From contig NZ_JAUCYU010000001.1 in the NCBI RefSeq assembly GCF_030373445.1, forward strand, positions 496,001 to 560,000: 64,000 nucleotides of DNA. The letters are read 5' to 3'. This DNA is from Roseovarius sp. (GTDB taxonomy: Bacteria > Pseudomonadota > Alphaproteobacteria > Rhodobacterales > Rhodobacteraceae). The notes beneath the pieces are model-generated. The model saw only the letters and a program-made list of their open reading frames with translations. It was not told the DNA's origin and ran no database searches. A program made the translations under genes and the position numbers. Every line of letters begins with the position of its first letter. Positions within the stretch are counted from its first letter, which is position 1. Of the stretch, positions 21,901-30,732 are shown piece by piece.

Positions 21901-22050
21901 CGTCTAGACGTGATGATCGGAAGTGCGTCTGACGATTGGGCCGGGCGTCAGCGCGAATGAAATCGGGGGCATCGGGTTCCGCTGTTCTGTCGTCGGTCGA
22001 AGAATGGACTTTCCCTGTTTAGGAAAGTCTGCCCCCGATGAACAGCGCGG

Positions 22051-23130
22051 CTATCCCTCGCCATCCGAAAGCTGGAGGTCGCCGGAGCGGAGGAGGAGGT
22101 CGGCCTCGAAGCGGCGAAGGGAGGGCAGGCAGGTTTGTTGCAGGGAGGCATCGTGGCCGGCCAGCTCGGGGAATATCTCGAGCAGTTCGGCGCGGGTGGC
22201 GCCGGCCATGCCGGTGAGGGCCACGTCGCCAGGGTGCAGGCTTTCGGTCAGCACGCCGTTGGACCAGACGACCTCGTGGCTGTCGAGAAGGAAGTGCCAG
22301 TACTCGACCCGGCGCGCGGCGGTCTCGTGGCGGACGGTGCGGCCGTTGATCATGAACTTGGCAGGCAGCAGGACGTCGGCGGAGTCGAACCAGAGCTGGG
22401 CCCACGGGCTGCGGTGCATCACCCGGTGATTGGGCGAGACAAGAAGGTCGCGCGACGGCAGGCCCGGACCGAACGCGCCGCGTAGGATACGCACCGGGGC
22501 GAGGTGGCGGTTTGCGTGGCCCAGCGGGATGACGCGACGGGCGATCCAGCGGATCGGCCGGGGCGGGCCGTCCGGCACGCAGACCAGCGCGCCCACAGCG
22601 AGCGTTTCGACCGGCACGTCGCCCGTGGGCGTGCGGATCAGCGTGCCGCGGGCAAAGCAGATGGCCGAGGCATCGGGGTTGGCCTGTTCGATCGTGTCGA
22701 CATTCAGCTCGCCATCGCCCCCCGGCAGCACGTCTTCGCCCTGTTTGAAGGAGGCGGTGTTGCCCGGTTCGAACCCGGCGAGATCGACTGCGAATTGCGA
22801 CCCGCCGAACATGCCGAAAATGATGTAATCGTCACCGGCGCCGGTGTTGTTGAAGGCGTCGGGCGTCGCGAAGGTGGGGGGAATGACCATAGGGCCCGGT
22901 ACAAGGTTGCCGTTGCCGTCATCGACCGCCTCGTAAACGGCGAAGTACTGGCCGTTGGTGACGGTGTCGCCGTCGCCCTGGGTGCGGACGAGGAAATAGC
23001 GGCTGTCGGCGTCGCCGAGAGTCGTCACTTGGTGCAGCTTTATCGTTGTCAGGCCACCAGGATAGCTGGTGTTCCACGACCCGTAGACCGCAATCTGGTT
23101 GCCGGACAGCAGATACCTTTCGCCTGCCAC
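22051..23130 (-). CDS. Hint-domain (hedgehog/intein-like) protein
   Basis: 359 residues from a GTG at 23130, chosen because GAGGAG lies 7 bases upstream; an upstream TTG has no such site. The first about 150 residues are a Gly/Asp-rich beta domain (AGERYLLSGNQIAVYGSWNTSYPGG.., TGAGDDYIIFGMFGG). A Hint domain follows, starting ICFARGTLIRTPTGDVPVETLAVGALV, with DLLVSPNHRVMH and YWHFLLDSHEVVWSNGVLTESL. Such proteins are abundant in Roseobacters and thought to be secreted and self-processing. The candidate nucleophile Cys is in ICFARGT. No transporter gene nearby. Confidence 0.8.
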   Translation of the reverse strand: MAGERYLLSGNQIAVYGSWNTSYPGGLTTIKLHQVTTLGDADSRYFLVRTQGDGDTVTNGQYFAVYEAVDDGNGNLVPGPMVIPPTFATPDAFNNTGAGDDYIIFGMFGGSQFAVDLAGFEPGNTASFKQGEDVLPGGDGELNVDTIEQANPDASAICFARGTLIRTPTGDVPVETLAVGALVCVPDGPPRPIRWIARRVIPLGHANRHLAPVRILRGAFGPGLPSRDLLVSPNHRVMHRSPWAQLWFDSADVLLPAKFMINGRTVRHETAARRVEYWHFLLDSHEVVWSNGVLTESLHPGDVALTGMAGATRAELLEIFPELAGHDASLQQTCLPSLRRFEADLLLRSGDLQLSDGEG

Positions 23131-23386
23131 CTTACTGCTCCTCGCCGCGCGCCTTGCGCGGAACAAAACATTATCTGCTTGTTTTTTATGGGTGATCTAT
23201 ACGGTCGCGCCACATCTGCCAAGCGATTGATGTGATGCGCGACCCGCATAACCGCTGATTCCGGCAATTTTCAGACCATTCGCTTAAAAATGGCGAAAAT
23301 TTCCGCATCCCGGGGAGGCGGTCGTCCGGGTTGATTTGACGTTACGTCAAGGTAAGCTGTCCCGGTCGGGCCGCATGGGGGACAAC

Positions 23387-25021
23387 ATGGCAGAGCCGAT
23401 CCGATCCGTGACCATCGTCGGCGGGGGCACCGCCGGGTGGCTGGCCGCGCTTATCCTGAATTCCGGCCTCTCGCGGAGCACGGCACCCGAGCACGCGCTT
23501 GACGTCACGCTGATCGAGTCGCCCGATATTCCCACGGTGGGCGTGGGCGAGGCGACGGTGCCGAACATGCCGCGCACGCTGATCGATTGCGGGATATCGG
23601 AGGCGCAGTTCTTTCGCGCGTGCAACAGCTCGTTCAAGCTGGGGGTGCTGTTCGACAACTGGAACGTCGACCGCGAGGGTCGGCCGATCTGTTACCTCAA
23701 CCCGTTCGACGAACCGCCGGTGATCGACGGGATGGACCTTGCCGCCTACATGCTGCGCTTCGGCGCCGGGGAGCTGGAGTTTGCCGAGCTGTGCGGACCG
23801 AACCTCGACCTGATCCACGAGAAACGGGGGCCGAGGGGGTTTCGCGCGCCGGCCTTCGCGCAGGAGGCGAGCTTTGCCTATCACCTCGATGCCGGGAAGT
23901 TCGCGGCGCTGTTGCGGGACGTGTGCACCGAACGGGGCGTGACGCACATCCTCGACAACCTTCGGGAGGTCGAGCAGGACGAGCGCGGTTATGTCACCGC
24001 GTTGCAGCTTGAAAAGACGGGGCGGCGGGAGGTGGAGCTGGTGCTCGACTGTACCGGTTTTCGCGGGCTGATCATCAACGAGGTGCTGGGCACGGAATTC
24101 GTGAGCTATGCCGATTGCCTTGCCAATGACCGGGCGATGGCGGTGCAGATCCCGCACCAGGGCGAGGCGCTGGAGCCCGGCACGCGGTCGACCGCGCTAG
24201 GCGCCGGGTGGAGCTGGCGGGTGCCTTTGTATAACCGGGTTGGAACGGGGTACGTGTTTTCCAGCGCGCACCGGACCGACGAGGAGGCGCGCGACGAGTT
24301 CATGGCGCATCTGGGCCCGGCGGCGGAGGGGCTGGAGCCACGGGTGATCCCGATGCGGGTGGGGCGGAACCGCGAGGCCTGGGTGAAGAACGTGATCGCG
24401 GTGGGGCTGTCGGGCGGCTTCATCGAGCCGCTGGAGTCGACGGCGATTCACATGGTGGACATGTCGATCCGGCACCTGATGCGGCTGTTTCCCGATGCGA
24501 GTTACCCGGAGCCGGTGCGGAAACGGTACAACCAGCGGATGGAGCGTTTGTACGACGAGGTGCGGGATTTCATCTGTTTGCATTACGCGCTGGGGAACCG
24601 GGTGGACACGCCATACTGGATCGACGCGCGGGAGGAACTTTCTGTGCCGGACAGTTTGGCGGAGAACCTCAAGCTTTGGCGGCATACGCTGCCCAGCTAT
24701 CACGACATGCCGACCGCGACGCTGTTTTCCTATCGGACCTACCAGGCCGTGCTGATGGGCAAGCGGGTCTACGAGGCGGGGTATGCGGCGCAGGACATCA
24801 CGGCCGCCTTCGCGCTCAACGAGGAGAAATGGTGGGCCTTCGTGGCCGAGCAGCGGGGCCGGATCGCAACGTTCTGCGAGCGGGCGCCGGACCATCGGCA
24901 GGTGCTGCGGGATATCCGGGGCGAACTGTCTTCGCGCGACCGGCGGCGGCTGGAACGGGGGGAAGTTCCGGAGCCGGTGGCGGTGACCGGGATGCAGGTG
25001 TCAGAGCACAGCTTGTTGTAG
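23387..25021 (+). CDS. Flavin-dependent tryptophan halogenase family protein
   Basis: 544 residues from the ATG at 23387 (GGGGG site 5 bases upstream). It matches FADH2-dependent halogenases: GGGTAGW dinucleotide motif at about 13-19, the catalytic lysine at residue 84 (SSFKLGVLF), a WxWxxP motif at 275-280 (WSWRVP) and the catalytic glutamate at 350 in PLESTAIH. With both Lys and Glu present it should be active. Substrate is unknown: free tryptophan, peptide or another aromatic. No biosynthetic, flavin reductase or TonB receptor gene accompanies it. It is transcribed against its neighbours. Confidence 0.85.
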   Translation: MAEPIRSVTIVGGGTAGWLAALILNSGLSRSTAPEHALDVTLIESPDIPTVGVGEATVPNMPRTLIDCGISEAQFFRACNSSFKLGVLFDNWNVDREGRPICYLNPFDEPPVIDGMDLAAYMLRFGAGELEFAELCGPNLDLIHEKRGPRGFRAPAFAQEASFAYHLDAGKFAALLRDVCTERGVTHILDNLREVEQDERGYVTALQLEKTGRREVELVLDCTGFRGLIINEVLGTEFVSYADCLANDRAMAVQIPHQGEALEPGTRSTALGAGWSWRVPLYNRVGTGYVFSSAHRTDEEARDEFMAHLGPAAEGLEPRVIPMRVGRNREAWVKNVIAVGLSGGFIEPLESTAIHMVDMSIRHLMRLFPDASYPEPVRKRYNQRMERLYDEVRDFICLHYALGNRVDTPYWIDAREELSVPDSLAENLKLWRHTLPSYHDMPTATLFSYRTYQAVLMGKRVYEAGYAAQDITAAFALNEEKWWAFVAEQRGRIATFCERAPDHRQVLRDIRGELSSRDRRRLERGEVPEPVAVTGMQVSEHSLL

Positions 25022-25090
25022 GGGGCCGGCCGCGGTGGAGCGCATCGCCGGGTCGTGGGGCGGCGATGCGCGTCTCCGCGCGGGCTTCCT

Positions 25091-25408
25091 TTACCGGTGC
25101 GGATCGAGCTTTTCGAACTCGCTCGACAGGCGCGAGCGGAGTTTCTTGGCCGCGCCCTTGAGGGCCGCGGGGATGTCAGGGCCGTCATGGTGGGCGGCCA
25201 TGGGGCCCATGCCGCGCGGGCGGGCCTCGATCGTGCAGCGGATGTGATCGGGACCGTGCTTGTCGGCGTTCTGATCCTTCAGGTGAACCTCGACCCGTGT
25301 GAGGCGGTCTTCCATGTGGCCGAGATCGGTCTGGACGGCATTTTCGGCCACCTCCGTCAGGCGGTCGTCGCCATGGATGAAATTGTCTGTGTTCACCTGG
25401 ATTTGCAT
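25091..25408 (-). CDS. HPF/RaiA-family ribosome-associated protein
   Basis: 105 residues from the ATG at 25408 (AGGAC site). It has the short-form ribosome hibernation factor pattern: MQIQVNTDNFIHGDDRLTEVAENAVQTDLGHMEDRLTRVEVHLKDQN then CTIEARPRG. The basic C-terminal helix (ALKGAAKKLRSRLSSEFEKL) is consistent with binding the 30S decoding region. It is immediately downstream of rpsO on the same strand, a fitting neighbour for a ribosome-binding protein. A divergent member of the family; role in hibernation is inferred. Confidence 0.7.
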   Translation of the reverse strand: MQIQVNTDNFIHGDDRLTEVAENAVQTDLGHMEDRLTRVEVHLKDQNADKHGPDHIRCTIEARPRGMGPMAAHHDGPDIPAALKGAAKKLRSRLSSEFEKLDPHR

Positions 25409-25490
25409 GGGATTGGTCCTCGCTTTGACTGTTATGGATGTATGGAGCGGGGAGCGGGGCTGCAAGATTGGCGCGGGGCGACCGGCAGCA

Positions 25491-25520
25491 AAACGCCCGC
25501 CTCTTTCGAGACGGGCGCTG
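25491..25520 (-). terminator. Rho-independent terminator of rpsO
   Basis: On the minus strand a GC-rich stem (GCGCCCG..CTC / GAG..CGGGCG, one bulged base) around GAAA is followed by TTTTG. It starts 27 bases after the rpsO stop. Confidence 0.6.
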
Positions 25521-25546
25521 CAAGGTCGAACCGTGGACGGCCGGGC

Positions 25547-25816
25547 TTAGCGGCGGATGCCGAGGCGCTTGATGAGGTCGAGGTAACGGCCCTCGTCCTT
25601 GCCCTTGAGGTAGTCCAGCAGCTTGCGGCGCTGGGCCACCAGTTTCAGCAGGCCGCGACGGCCGTGGTTGTCCTTGGTGTGAGTCTTGAAGTGCTCGGTC
25701 AGGGTCGCGATGCGGGAGGTCAGGATGGCCACCTGAACCTCGGGCGAGCCGGTGTCGCCTTCCTTGGTCGCGAAGTCCTTGAGAATCTTGTGCTTTTCTT
25801 CAACCGTGATCGACAT
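25547..25816 (-). CDS. rpsO: 30S ribosomal protein S15
   Basis: 89 residues, the standard length, starting [16 protein letters not shown] behind a GGAGA site. Conserved S15 features: [51 protein letters not shown], which contacts the 16S central domain. Normally followed by pnp; here its own terminator and an HPF-like gene follow. Confidence 0.97.
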   Translation of the reverse strand: MSITVEEKHKILKDFATKEGDTGSPEVQVAILTSRIATLTEHFKTHTKDNHGRRGLLKLVAQRRKLLDYLKGKDEGRYLDLIKRLGIRR

Positions 25817-25972
25817 CGGGGTCTCCTTTCGAAGTGAGGGGTTGAGGGCGCGAGCCGGGATGTCGTCCAGCAAGGTCCTTTGGAGATATGCCGGGAGGCC
25901 CGGCAGATGGGCGCGTATAGCGGGAGTCCGGGCAAAAGAAAAGCCCGAATTCCCGGTGGTGCGCGGCGCGGG

Positions 25973-27028
25973 CTACACCGTGCCCGGCGGTACGAGGGCG
26001 ATATCGGCCGGCTCGAGCCCGGCGGCGCTGTGGACGAGGGCCACCTCGGTGCCGTTCAGGGTGACGCGGAAGAAGCCGGTATCGGCGGTGTCCTGCGTGA
26101 CCTCGAGCTGGGCCTCGCCGCTGTCGGGGTCGTACTCGATCAGCAGGCTGTCCTCGCCGGGGGTGAAATCCATGATTTCGGCCGCGCCCTCGGCCCCGGC
26201 TTGGCCGCCGAGGAAGATGGTATCGGCCCCCTCGCCGCCGGTGACGATGTCGGTGGCACCGGCGGTGATAAGGTCGTCGCCGTCGCCGCCGTTGAGGTAA
26301 TCGGTCTCGCCGTCATCGGTGCCGTCGGGGCCGAGGCCGTTCACCGTGTCGTCGCCCCAGCCGCCGAAGAGCGTGTCTTCCCCTGCCCCGCCGTCGAGCG
26401 TGTCAGCACCGTGGTAGCCGTGGAGGGCGTCGTCGCCGTCGCCGCCCTCGAGGGAGTCGTTGCCGGTGCCGCCGGTGAGGCCGTCTTCCCCGGCCCCGCC
26501 TTCCAGCGTGTCGGCGCCGTCATGGCCGTAGAGGTCGTCATCGCCCAGCCCGCCGAGGAGCAGATCGTCGCCGGCCTCGCCATGGAGCGTGTCGGCACCG
26601 GTGTCGCCGTGCAGCGTGTCCTCGCCATCGCCGCCTTCGAGCTGGTCGGCGTCACCTTCGCCGGTGATCAGGTCGTCACCCGCATAGCCGAGAAGGAAAT
26701 CGCTGCCATCGGTGCCGGTGACGGTATCGCCCGCCTCGCCGCCGGTCGAGATCGTCCAGTCGTCGCCGGTGTCATCCCCGGTGGCATCCCCGGCGGCCTG
26801 ATCGGTTGCCTCATTGGTGCCGTCGCAGCCGTCAGTCTCGGCCGGCGCCTCCGGCATGCCGCCGTTCAGGAACGTCGCGATGTCGATCGTCGCGCCGCTC
26901 TCCTGCGTTTCTTCGGCTTCGGGCGCGTCATTCGCCTCCGGCTCCAAATGGTCGATTTCGCTATCCAGCCCGACGAAAGCCGCCGCCCCCACGGCCAGCA
27001 TGCCGAGCATACCCGCAAACAGTAACAT
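25973..27028 (-). CDS. RTX-type calcium-binding repeat protein
   Basis: 351 residues from the ATG at 27028, where a hydrophobic segment begins ([21 protein letters not shown]). An acidic Thr/Asp/Glu spacer (about 25-115) follows. After that come roughly a dozen GGxGxDxLx-type nonapeptides ([57 protein letters not shown]), which form a calcium-bound parallel beta-roll. The last 100 residues lack repeats. Probably cell-surface or secreted by a type I system encoded elsewhere. The start is uncertain because the ribosome site is weak. Confidence 0.78.
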   Translation of the reverse strand: MLLFAGMLGMLAVGAAAFVGLDSEIDHLEPEANDAPEAEETQESGATIDIATFLNGGMPEAPAETDGCDGTNEATDQAAGDATGDDTGDDWTISTGGEAGDTVTGTDGSDFLLGYAGDDLITGEGDADQLEGGDGEDTLHGDTGADTLHGEAGDDLLLGGLGDDDLYGHDGADTLEGGAGEDGLTGGTGNDSLEGGDGDDALHGYHGADTLDGGAGEDTLFGGWGDDTVNGLGPDGTDDGETDYLNGGDGDDLITAGATDIVTGGEGADTIFLGGQAGAEGAAEIMDFTPGEDSLLIEYDPDSGEAQLEVTQDTADTGFFRVTLNGTEVALVHSAAGLEPADIALVPPGTV

Positions 27029-27112
27029 GACACATAATCCCAAACACCCCCGCGGTGATATGCCCGGAAAGGGACGACCGGTCAAAGAAAACAGGGGCAA
27101 ATGGTTAACGCG

Positions 27113-28069
27113 TCAGGGGGCCGGGCGGCCGCGGGGGATGACCTCGTAGCCCTGTTCCTCGGGTTCGTCATCGGTCATTTCCGGCGGGAAGCCGGGGGCG
27201 GTGATGTCGAGGCCGGTGGCCTCTTCCAGCCGCTTGATGATGTTGGGCGACAGCTCTCGCGGGCCGAAGCGGGAGATGCCGTCCTGGAAGATCTTTATCA
27301 TCAGCGGGTTCATCTCCAGCGGCACGCCGGCGCGGTCGGCGACCGACTGGAAGAGGCCGATATCCTTGGCGACGAGGTCCATGGTGAAGGAGATGTCGCG
27401 GCTGCCGTTGAGGATCACCTGACTTTCGGTTTCATGCACGAAGGAGGTGCCGGAGCTGATGGCGATGGCCTCGTAAGCGGTGGCGAGGTCCATGCCGGCG
27501 GCCTTGGCGGTGACCAGCGCCTCGCAGCAGGTGAGGAGGTTGGCGGTGGCGAGGTAATTGGTGATGACCTTGAGGATCGAGGCGGAGCCCAGGTCGCCGG
27601 TGTGCAGGATGCGGCGGCCCATGGTTTTCAGCAGCGGCAGGATTCGGTCGAAGGTGACCCGGTCGCAGCCGGCGAAGATGGAGATGTTGCCGGTGTCGGC
27701 CCGGTGGCAGCCGCCGGAGACGGGGCAGTCGACGGCGGCGCCGCCGCGGTCGATGACCTGCTGGCCGAGGCGCTTGACCTCGGCTTCGTCCGTGGTCGAC
27801 ATCTCCATCCAGATCTTGCCGGGGGTGACCTCTGGCAGCATCTCCTCCATCACCGCGGCGGAGGCGGCGGGGGATGGCAGGCAGGTGATGACGGCGTCGC
27901 AGGTGCGCATCATCTCGGCGGGGCTGCCGCCGGGTTTCGCGCCACGGGACACGAAGCTGTCGACCATGGCGGTGTTGAGGTCATGGACGCTGAGATCGAC
28001 GCCGTTGCGCAGGAGCGAGCCACTTAGCTTGCCGCCGACATTGCCGAGACCGATGAAGCCTACTTTCAT
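27113..28069 (-). CDS. NAD(P)-dependent beta-hydroxyacid dehydrogenase
   Basis: 318 residues. N-terminal Rossmann strand MKVGFIGLGNVGGKLSGSLLRNG, then CLPSPAASAAVMEEM, the substrate-loop DCPVSGGCHRADTGNISIFAGC and a catalytic lysine region GSASILKVITNYLATANL. This is the 3-hydroxyisobutyrate/tartronate semialdehyde reductase family. Substrate not determinable. The LacI regulator upstream on the same strand may control it, but a cluster of palindromes separates them. Confidence 0.85.
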   Translation of the reverse strand: MKVGFIGLGNVGGKLSGSLLRNGVDLSVHDLNTAMVDSFVSRGAKPGGSPAEMMRTCDAVITCLPSPAASAAVMEEMLPEVTPGKIWMEMSTTDEAEVKRLGQQVIDRGGAAVDCPVSGGCHRADTGNISIFAGCDRVTFDRILPLLKTMGRRILHTGDLGSASILKVITNYLATANLLTCCEALVTAKAAGMDLATAYEAIAISSGTSFVHETESQVILNGSRDISFTMDLVAKDIGLFQSVADRAGVPLEMNPLMIKIFQDGISRFGPRELSPNIIKRLEEATGLDITAPGFPPEMTDDEPEEQGYEVIPRGRPAP

Positions 28070-28142
28070 TGGAGCATCTCCCTGTTTCGTGGCCCATTTC
28101 GACAGGGGAAATCCGTTTGTAAATCGGTTTATGCGGTGGGGG

Positions 28143-28282
28143 CGTTTTCTTCGAAGAAAACGGGCCGGAAAATTGGAATTTTCCGGCGCGGCGGGCGACC
28201 GGGGGCGAGGGCAGAATTTTCTGCGCAGAAAATTCCCCGGAAAATATGCATTTTCCGGGACCGGAATTCGCGCGAATTCCGG
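28143..28282. repeat. Cluster of five consecutive palindromes
   Basis: Five 20-24 bp palindromes in 140 bp: CGTTTTCTTC/GAAGAAAACG (28143-28162); GCCGGAAAATT/AATTTTCCGGC (28164-28187); GAATTTTCTGC/GCAGAAAATTC (28214-28235); CCCGGAAAAT/ATTTTCCGGG (28236-28259); CCGGAATTCGC/GCGAATTCCGG (28261-28282). The last abuts the LacI stop codon. Related clusters lie at 41219-41287 and 58916-58962. Confidence 0.85.
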
Positions 28283-29308
28283 CTACCGGCGGCGGAGGGT
28301 GTCGCCGTAGCTGATCTTGGGTTCGAGAACCACGCGCTCGGGCCGGCCGGCGTCGCCCTCTTCCACGCGGCGGGCGATGATCGAGGCGGCCTTGAAGCCG
28401 ATCTCGTGGCGGCAGGCATCCATGGAGGCCAGTTCCCGCGGCAGGCCTTTCAGGAGGTTCAGCCCGTTGAACCCGGCGAGGCCGAAATCGGCCGGGATCT
28501 TTACCCCCTGTTCGAGCAGGTAGAGCAACCCGCCCGCGCCGATCAGGTCGTTGGAATAATAGATGAAATCGAGGTCGGGGGAGCGGTCGAGCACCTCTTT
28601 GGTCATCTCGCGCCCCTTCACCAGCGCCGAGCCGCCGGAGTAGAACTCGCGATCCTCGATCTCGACACCGGCCTTGGCGAGCGCCTCGGTGAAACCCTCG
28701 AACCGCTTCCGCGCCCGGTGGTCCTGCGCCATCTTGGTGCCGAGGAAGGCGATGTGTTCATAGCCGTCCTTGAGGATCGCCTGCGCCATCTGCTGGCCGG
28801 CGCGGCGGTGCGAGATGCCGACGACCGAATCGACCGGGGTGCCGTCGACATCCATGATCTCGACCACGGGAATACCCGAGGCGCGCAGCATGGCGCGGGA
28901 GGCGTCGGAATGCTCCAGCCCCGCGATGATCACGCCCGAGGGTCGCCAGGAGAGCATCTCGTAGAGCACCTTCTCCTCTTTCTCGGGAGAGTAGCCGGTG
29001 ACGCCCACGACGGGCTGCAGCCCGGTTTCCTCGAGCGCCTCGCTGATGCCGGTCATCACCTCGGGGAAGACCATGTTCGACAGCGACGGGATGATCACGG
29101 CGACGAGGTTGACCCGCTGCGAGGCGAGCGCGCCGGCGATCTTGTTGGGCACGTAGCCCAGCTCCTTGGCGGCCTCGAGCACCCGTTGCCGGGTGGCGTC
29201 GGAGACGTCGCCGCGGTTGCGGAGCACCCGGCTGACGGTCATTTCCGAGACGCCCGACGCCTCGGACACGTCGCGCAGGGTCAGGGGGCGGTTGTCATTG
29301 GCGCTCAC
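28283..29308 (-). CDS. LacI family transcriptional regulator (GntR/gluconate-repressor-like)
   Basis: 341 residues starting at a GTG with a GAGGA site. N-terminal LacI helix-turn-helix and hinge (LTLRDVSEASGVSEMTVSRVLRNRGDVSDATRQRVLEAAKELGYVPNKIAGALASQR), then a periplasmic-binding-protein-like effector domain (VAVIIPSLSNMVFPEVMTGI.., DFIYYSNDLIGAGGLLYLLEQG). An operator-like palindrome 30 bases upstream suggests autoregulation. The effector is probably a sugar acid, judging by family resemblance only. Confidence 0.87.
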   Translation of the reverse strand: MSANDNRPLTLRDVSEASGVSEMTVSRVLRNRGDVSDATRQRVLEAAKELGYVPNKIAGALASQRVNLVAVIIPSLSNMVFPEVMTGISEALEETGLQPVVGVTGYSPEKEEKVLYEMLSWRPSGVIIAGLEHSDASRAMLRASGIPVVEIMDVDGTPVDSVVGISHRRAGQQMAQAILKDGYEHIAFLGTKMAQDHRARKRFEGFTEALAKAGVEIEDREFYSGGSALVKGREMTKEVLDRSPDLDFIYYSNDLIGAGGLLYLLEQGVKIPADFGLAGFNGLNLLKGLPRELASMDACRHEIGFKAASIIARRVEEGDAGRPERVVLEPKISYGDTLRRR

Positions 29309-29337
29309 GGGCTCGGGTCCTCAATGTGTTGTTTTCC

Positions 29338-29360
29338 GAATGTTACCGCGAACGGCATTC
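29338..29360 (-). promoter_or_regulatory. LacI-type operator-like palindrome
   Basis: Outer arms GAATG/CATTC, with an ATGTTACCGC..AAC core resembling the ATGTTAcc operators of GntR-type gluconate repressors. Positioned 30 bases upstream of the LacI gene start. The inner symmetry is imperfect. Confidence 0.4.
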
Positions 29361-29434
29361 TTCAGGCAAGCGTCGCGAAAAGGTGGATTGAGGCGATGAC
29401 AAGCGCGGATCATGGCGCTAAAGAGGGCCCGCGC

Positions 29435-29511
29435 GGCCCCGTGGCTCAACAGGATAGAGCAGCCCCCTCCTAAGGGGCAGGTTGCAGGTTCGAATCCTGC
29501 CGGGGTCGCCA
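29435..29511 (+). tRNA. tRNA-Arg (anticodon CCT)
   Basis: 77 bases. Acceptor stem GGCCCCG/CGGGGTC (one G-T pair). D-arm GGCTCAACAGGATAGAGC. Anticodon stem-loop CCCC-CTCCTAA-GGGG with anticodon CCT. T-arm GCAGG-TTCGAAT-CCTGC. The 3' CCA is encoded. Reads AGG arginine codons. Confidence 0.95.
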
Positions 29512-29556
29512 GCGTTTCCACAGCCATTGCAGGCGGCGTGCTGTCGGGCGGGCCGG

Positions 29557-30615
29557 TCATTCCGCCGGGTTGACGGCGGCGTCCGTGCCGGGCGTTGCAC
29601 GGCGGCGGGTGCGGAGCCCGGCGGAGACCGCGAACCAGAGCGCCACCACCAGCGCCGAGGAGGCCAGCCCGTCGACCGCGTAGTGCCAGCCGAGGTGAAA
29701 CGAGCCGATCCAGATCACCACGGTATAAGCGGTGCCGAGCGCGCCGAGCCACGGGTTGATGCGGGCGAAGAGCAGCGCCCACATGGCGGCGAGGGCGACA
29801 TGCATCGACGGCATGGCGGAGATCCCGAGGCCGAGGCCGACCTGGCCCGCCTCGTGCCCGGCGAGGAGCATCTGCTGATAAGTTTGCGAGTCGAGGCCCC
29901 CGGCGGCCGCCGAGAGGGTGGCGAGGCGTGCGGCGAGGTCGTCGTAGAGCCCGCCGGCGCCGAAGAGCGCACCCTCGTAGACCGGGCCGGCGGAGGCGAA
30001 GGCCAGGGCCAGGACGCAGCCGATCAGCCCCCAGCTTGCCAGGTAGGTGGCGATGTAGCAGGCCCGCGCGTGGGCGCCGATCACCAGAAGGCTGCAGAAC
30101 ACGTAGGCCAGGATCATCGGGTAGAACCAGGCGTGGTAGATGCGGTCGATCAGCCAGGTGGCGGTGGGCGAGCCGAAAAGATCGTGCGACAGGCGCCAGG
30201 GATCGGTGCCGAGGAAGAGCTGGCGGTCGAGCGCGGCGAACGCCGCATCCCAGCCGGTGTCGAACCCGTGAAGCGGCAGGGCCACGGTCTTGTGAACGGT
30301 GAAGCTGGCCATGGTGACGACGAAGGCCAGCGCGGGGATGACGACATGGGCAAAGCGGCTTTCGGCCCGGTGATGCGCCACCCAGTCGCGGAGGAAGGCG
30401 AAGCGGCCGCGCGGGTCGGGCGGGCCGCTGGCCTGACGCAGAAGGGCGAGACAGACCAGGATCAGCCCGCCCGCGCCCCACATGGCGAGTGCCATCTGGA
30501 CGTAGTCGAGCATGGGCCCGGCGAAATGGCCCAGCGTCACGCCGGCGCTCGACCATGTCCAGCCGAAGACCGCCAGGGCGATCAGAATGTAGAGATTGTT
30601 GGCGACCCGTTCCAT
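29557..30615 (-). CDS. PAP2 / Aur1-like membrane phosphatase or phosphotransferase
   Basis: 352 residues with several hydrophobic spans. The PAP2 catalytic motifs lie near the C-terminus: SAMPSMHVALAAMWALLF, then SFHLGWHYAVDGLASSALVV, with the two active histidines. Overall layout (about seven membrane helices, long N-terminal half with HGFDTGWDAAFAALDRQLFLGTDPW) is that of the Aur1/inositol-phosphotransferase-like PAP2 group. That group moves or removes lipid phosphate head groups at the membrane. The physiological lipid is unknown. It overlaps no neighbour and lies 45 bases from the tRNA. Confidence 0.8.
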   Translation of the reverse strand: MERVANNLYILIALAVFGWTWSSAGVTLGHFAGPMLDYVQMALAMWGAGGLILVCLALLRQASGPPDPRGRFAFLRDWVAHHRAESRFAHVVIPALAFVVTMASFTVHKTVALPLHGFDTGWDAAFAALDRQLFLGTDPWRLSHDLFGSPTATWLIDRIYHAWFYPMILAYVFCSLLVIGAHARACYIATYLASWGLIGCVLALAFASAGPVYEGALFGAGGLYDDLAARLATLSAAAGGLDSQTYQQMLLAGHEAGQVGLGLGISAMPSMHVALAAMWALLFARINPWLGALGTAYTVVIWIGSFHLGWHYAVDGLASSALVVALWFAVSAGLRTRRRATPGTDAAVNPAE

Positions 30616-30732
30616 TCGACCCTCGTCTCCCGTCCGGCCCGGTGTCGGCGATGGCCGGCACGATTTTAGGGCCGGAATGCGTCAAGAGGGTGGAAATCGG
30701 CCCGGTCGGGCGGACGGGGCCGATTCTCGGGA

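Noticed and set aside
26200..26720. Tandem DNA repeats resembling a minisatellite or CRISPR
   Set aside because: These are the codons of the RTX nonapeptides in the calcium-binding protein; spacing is a multiple of three and the frame is open.
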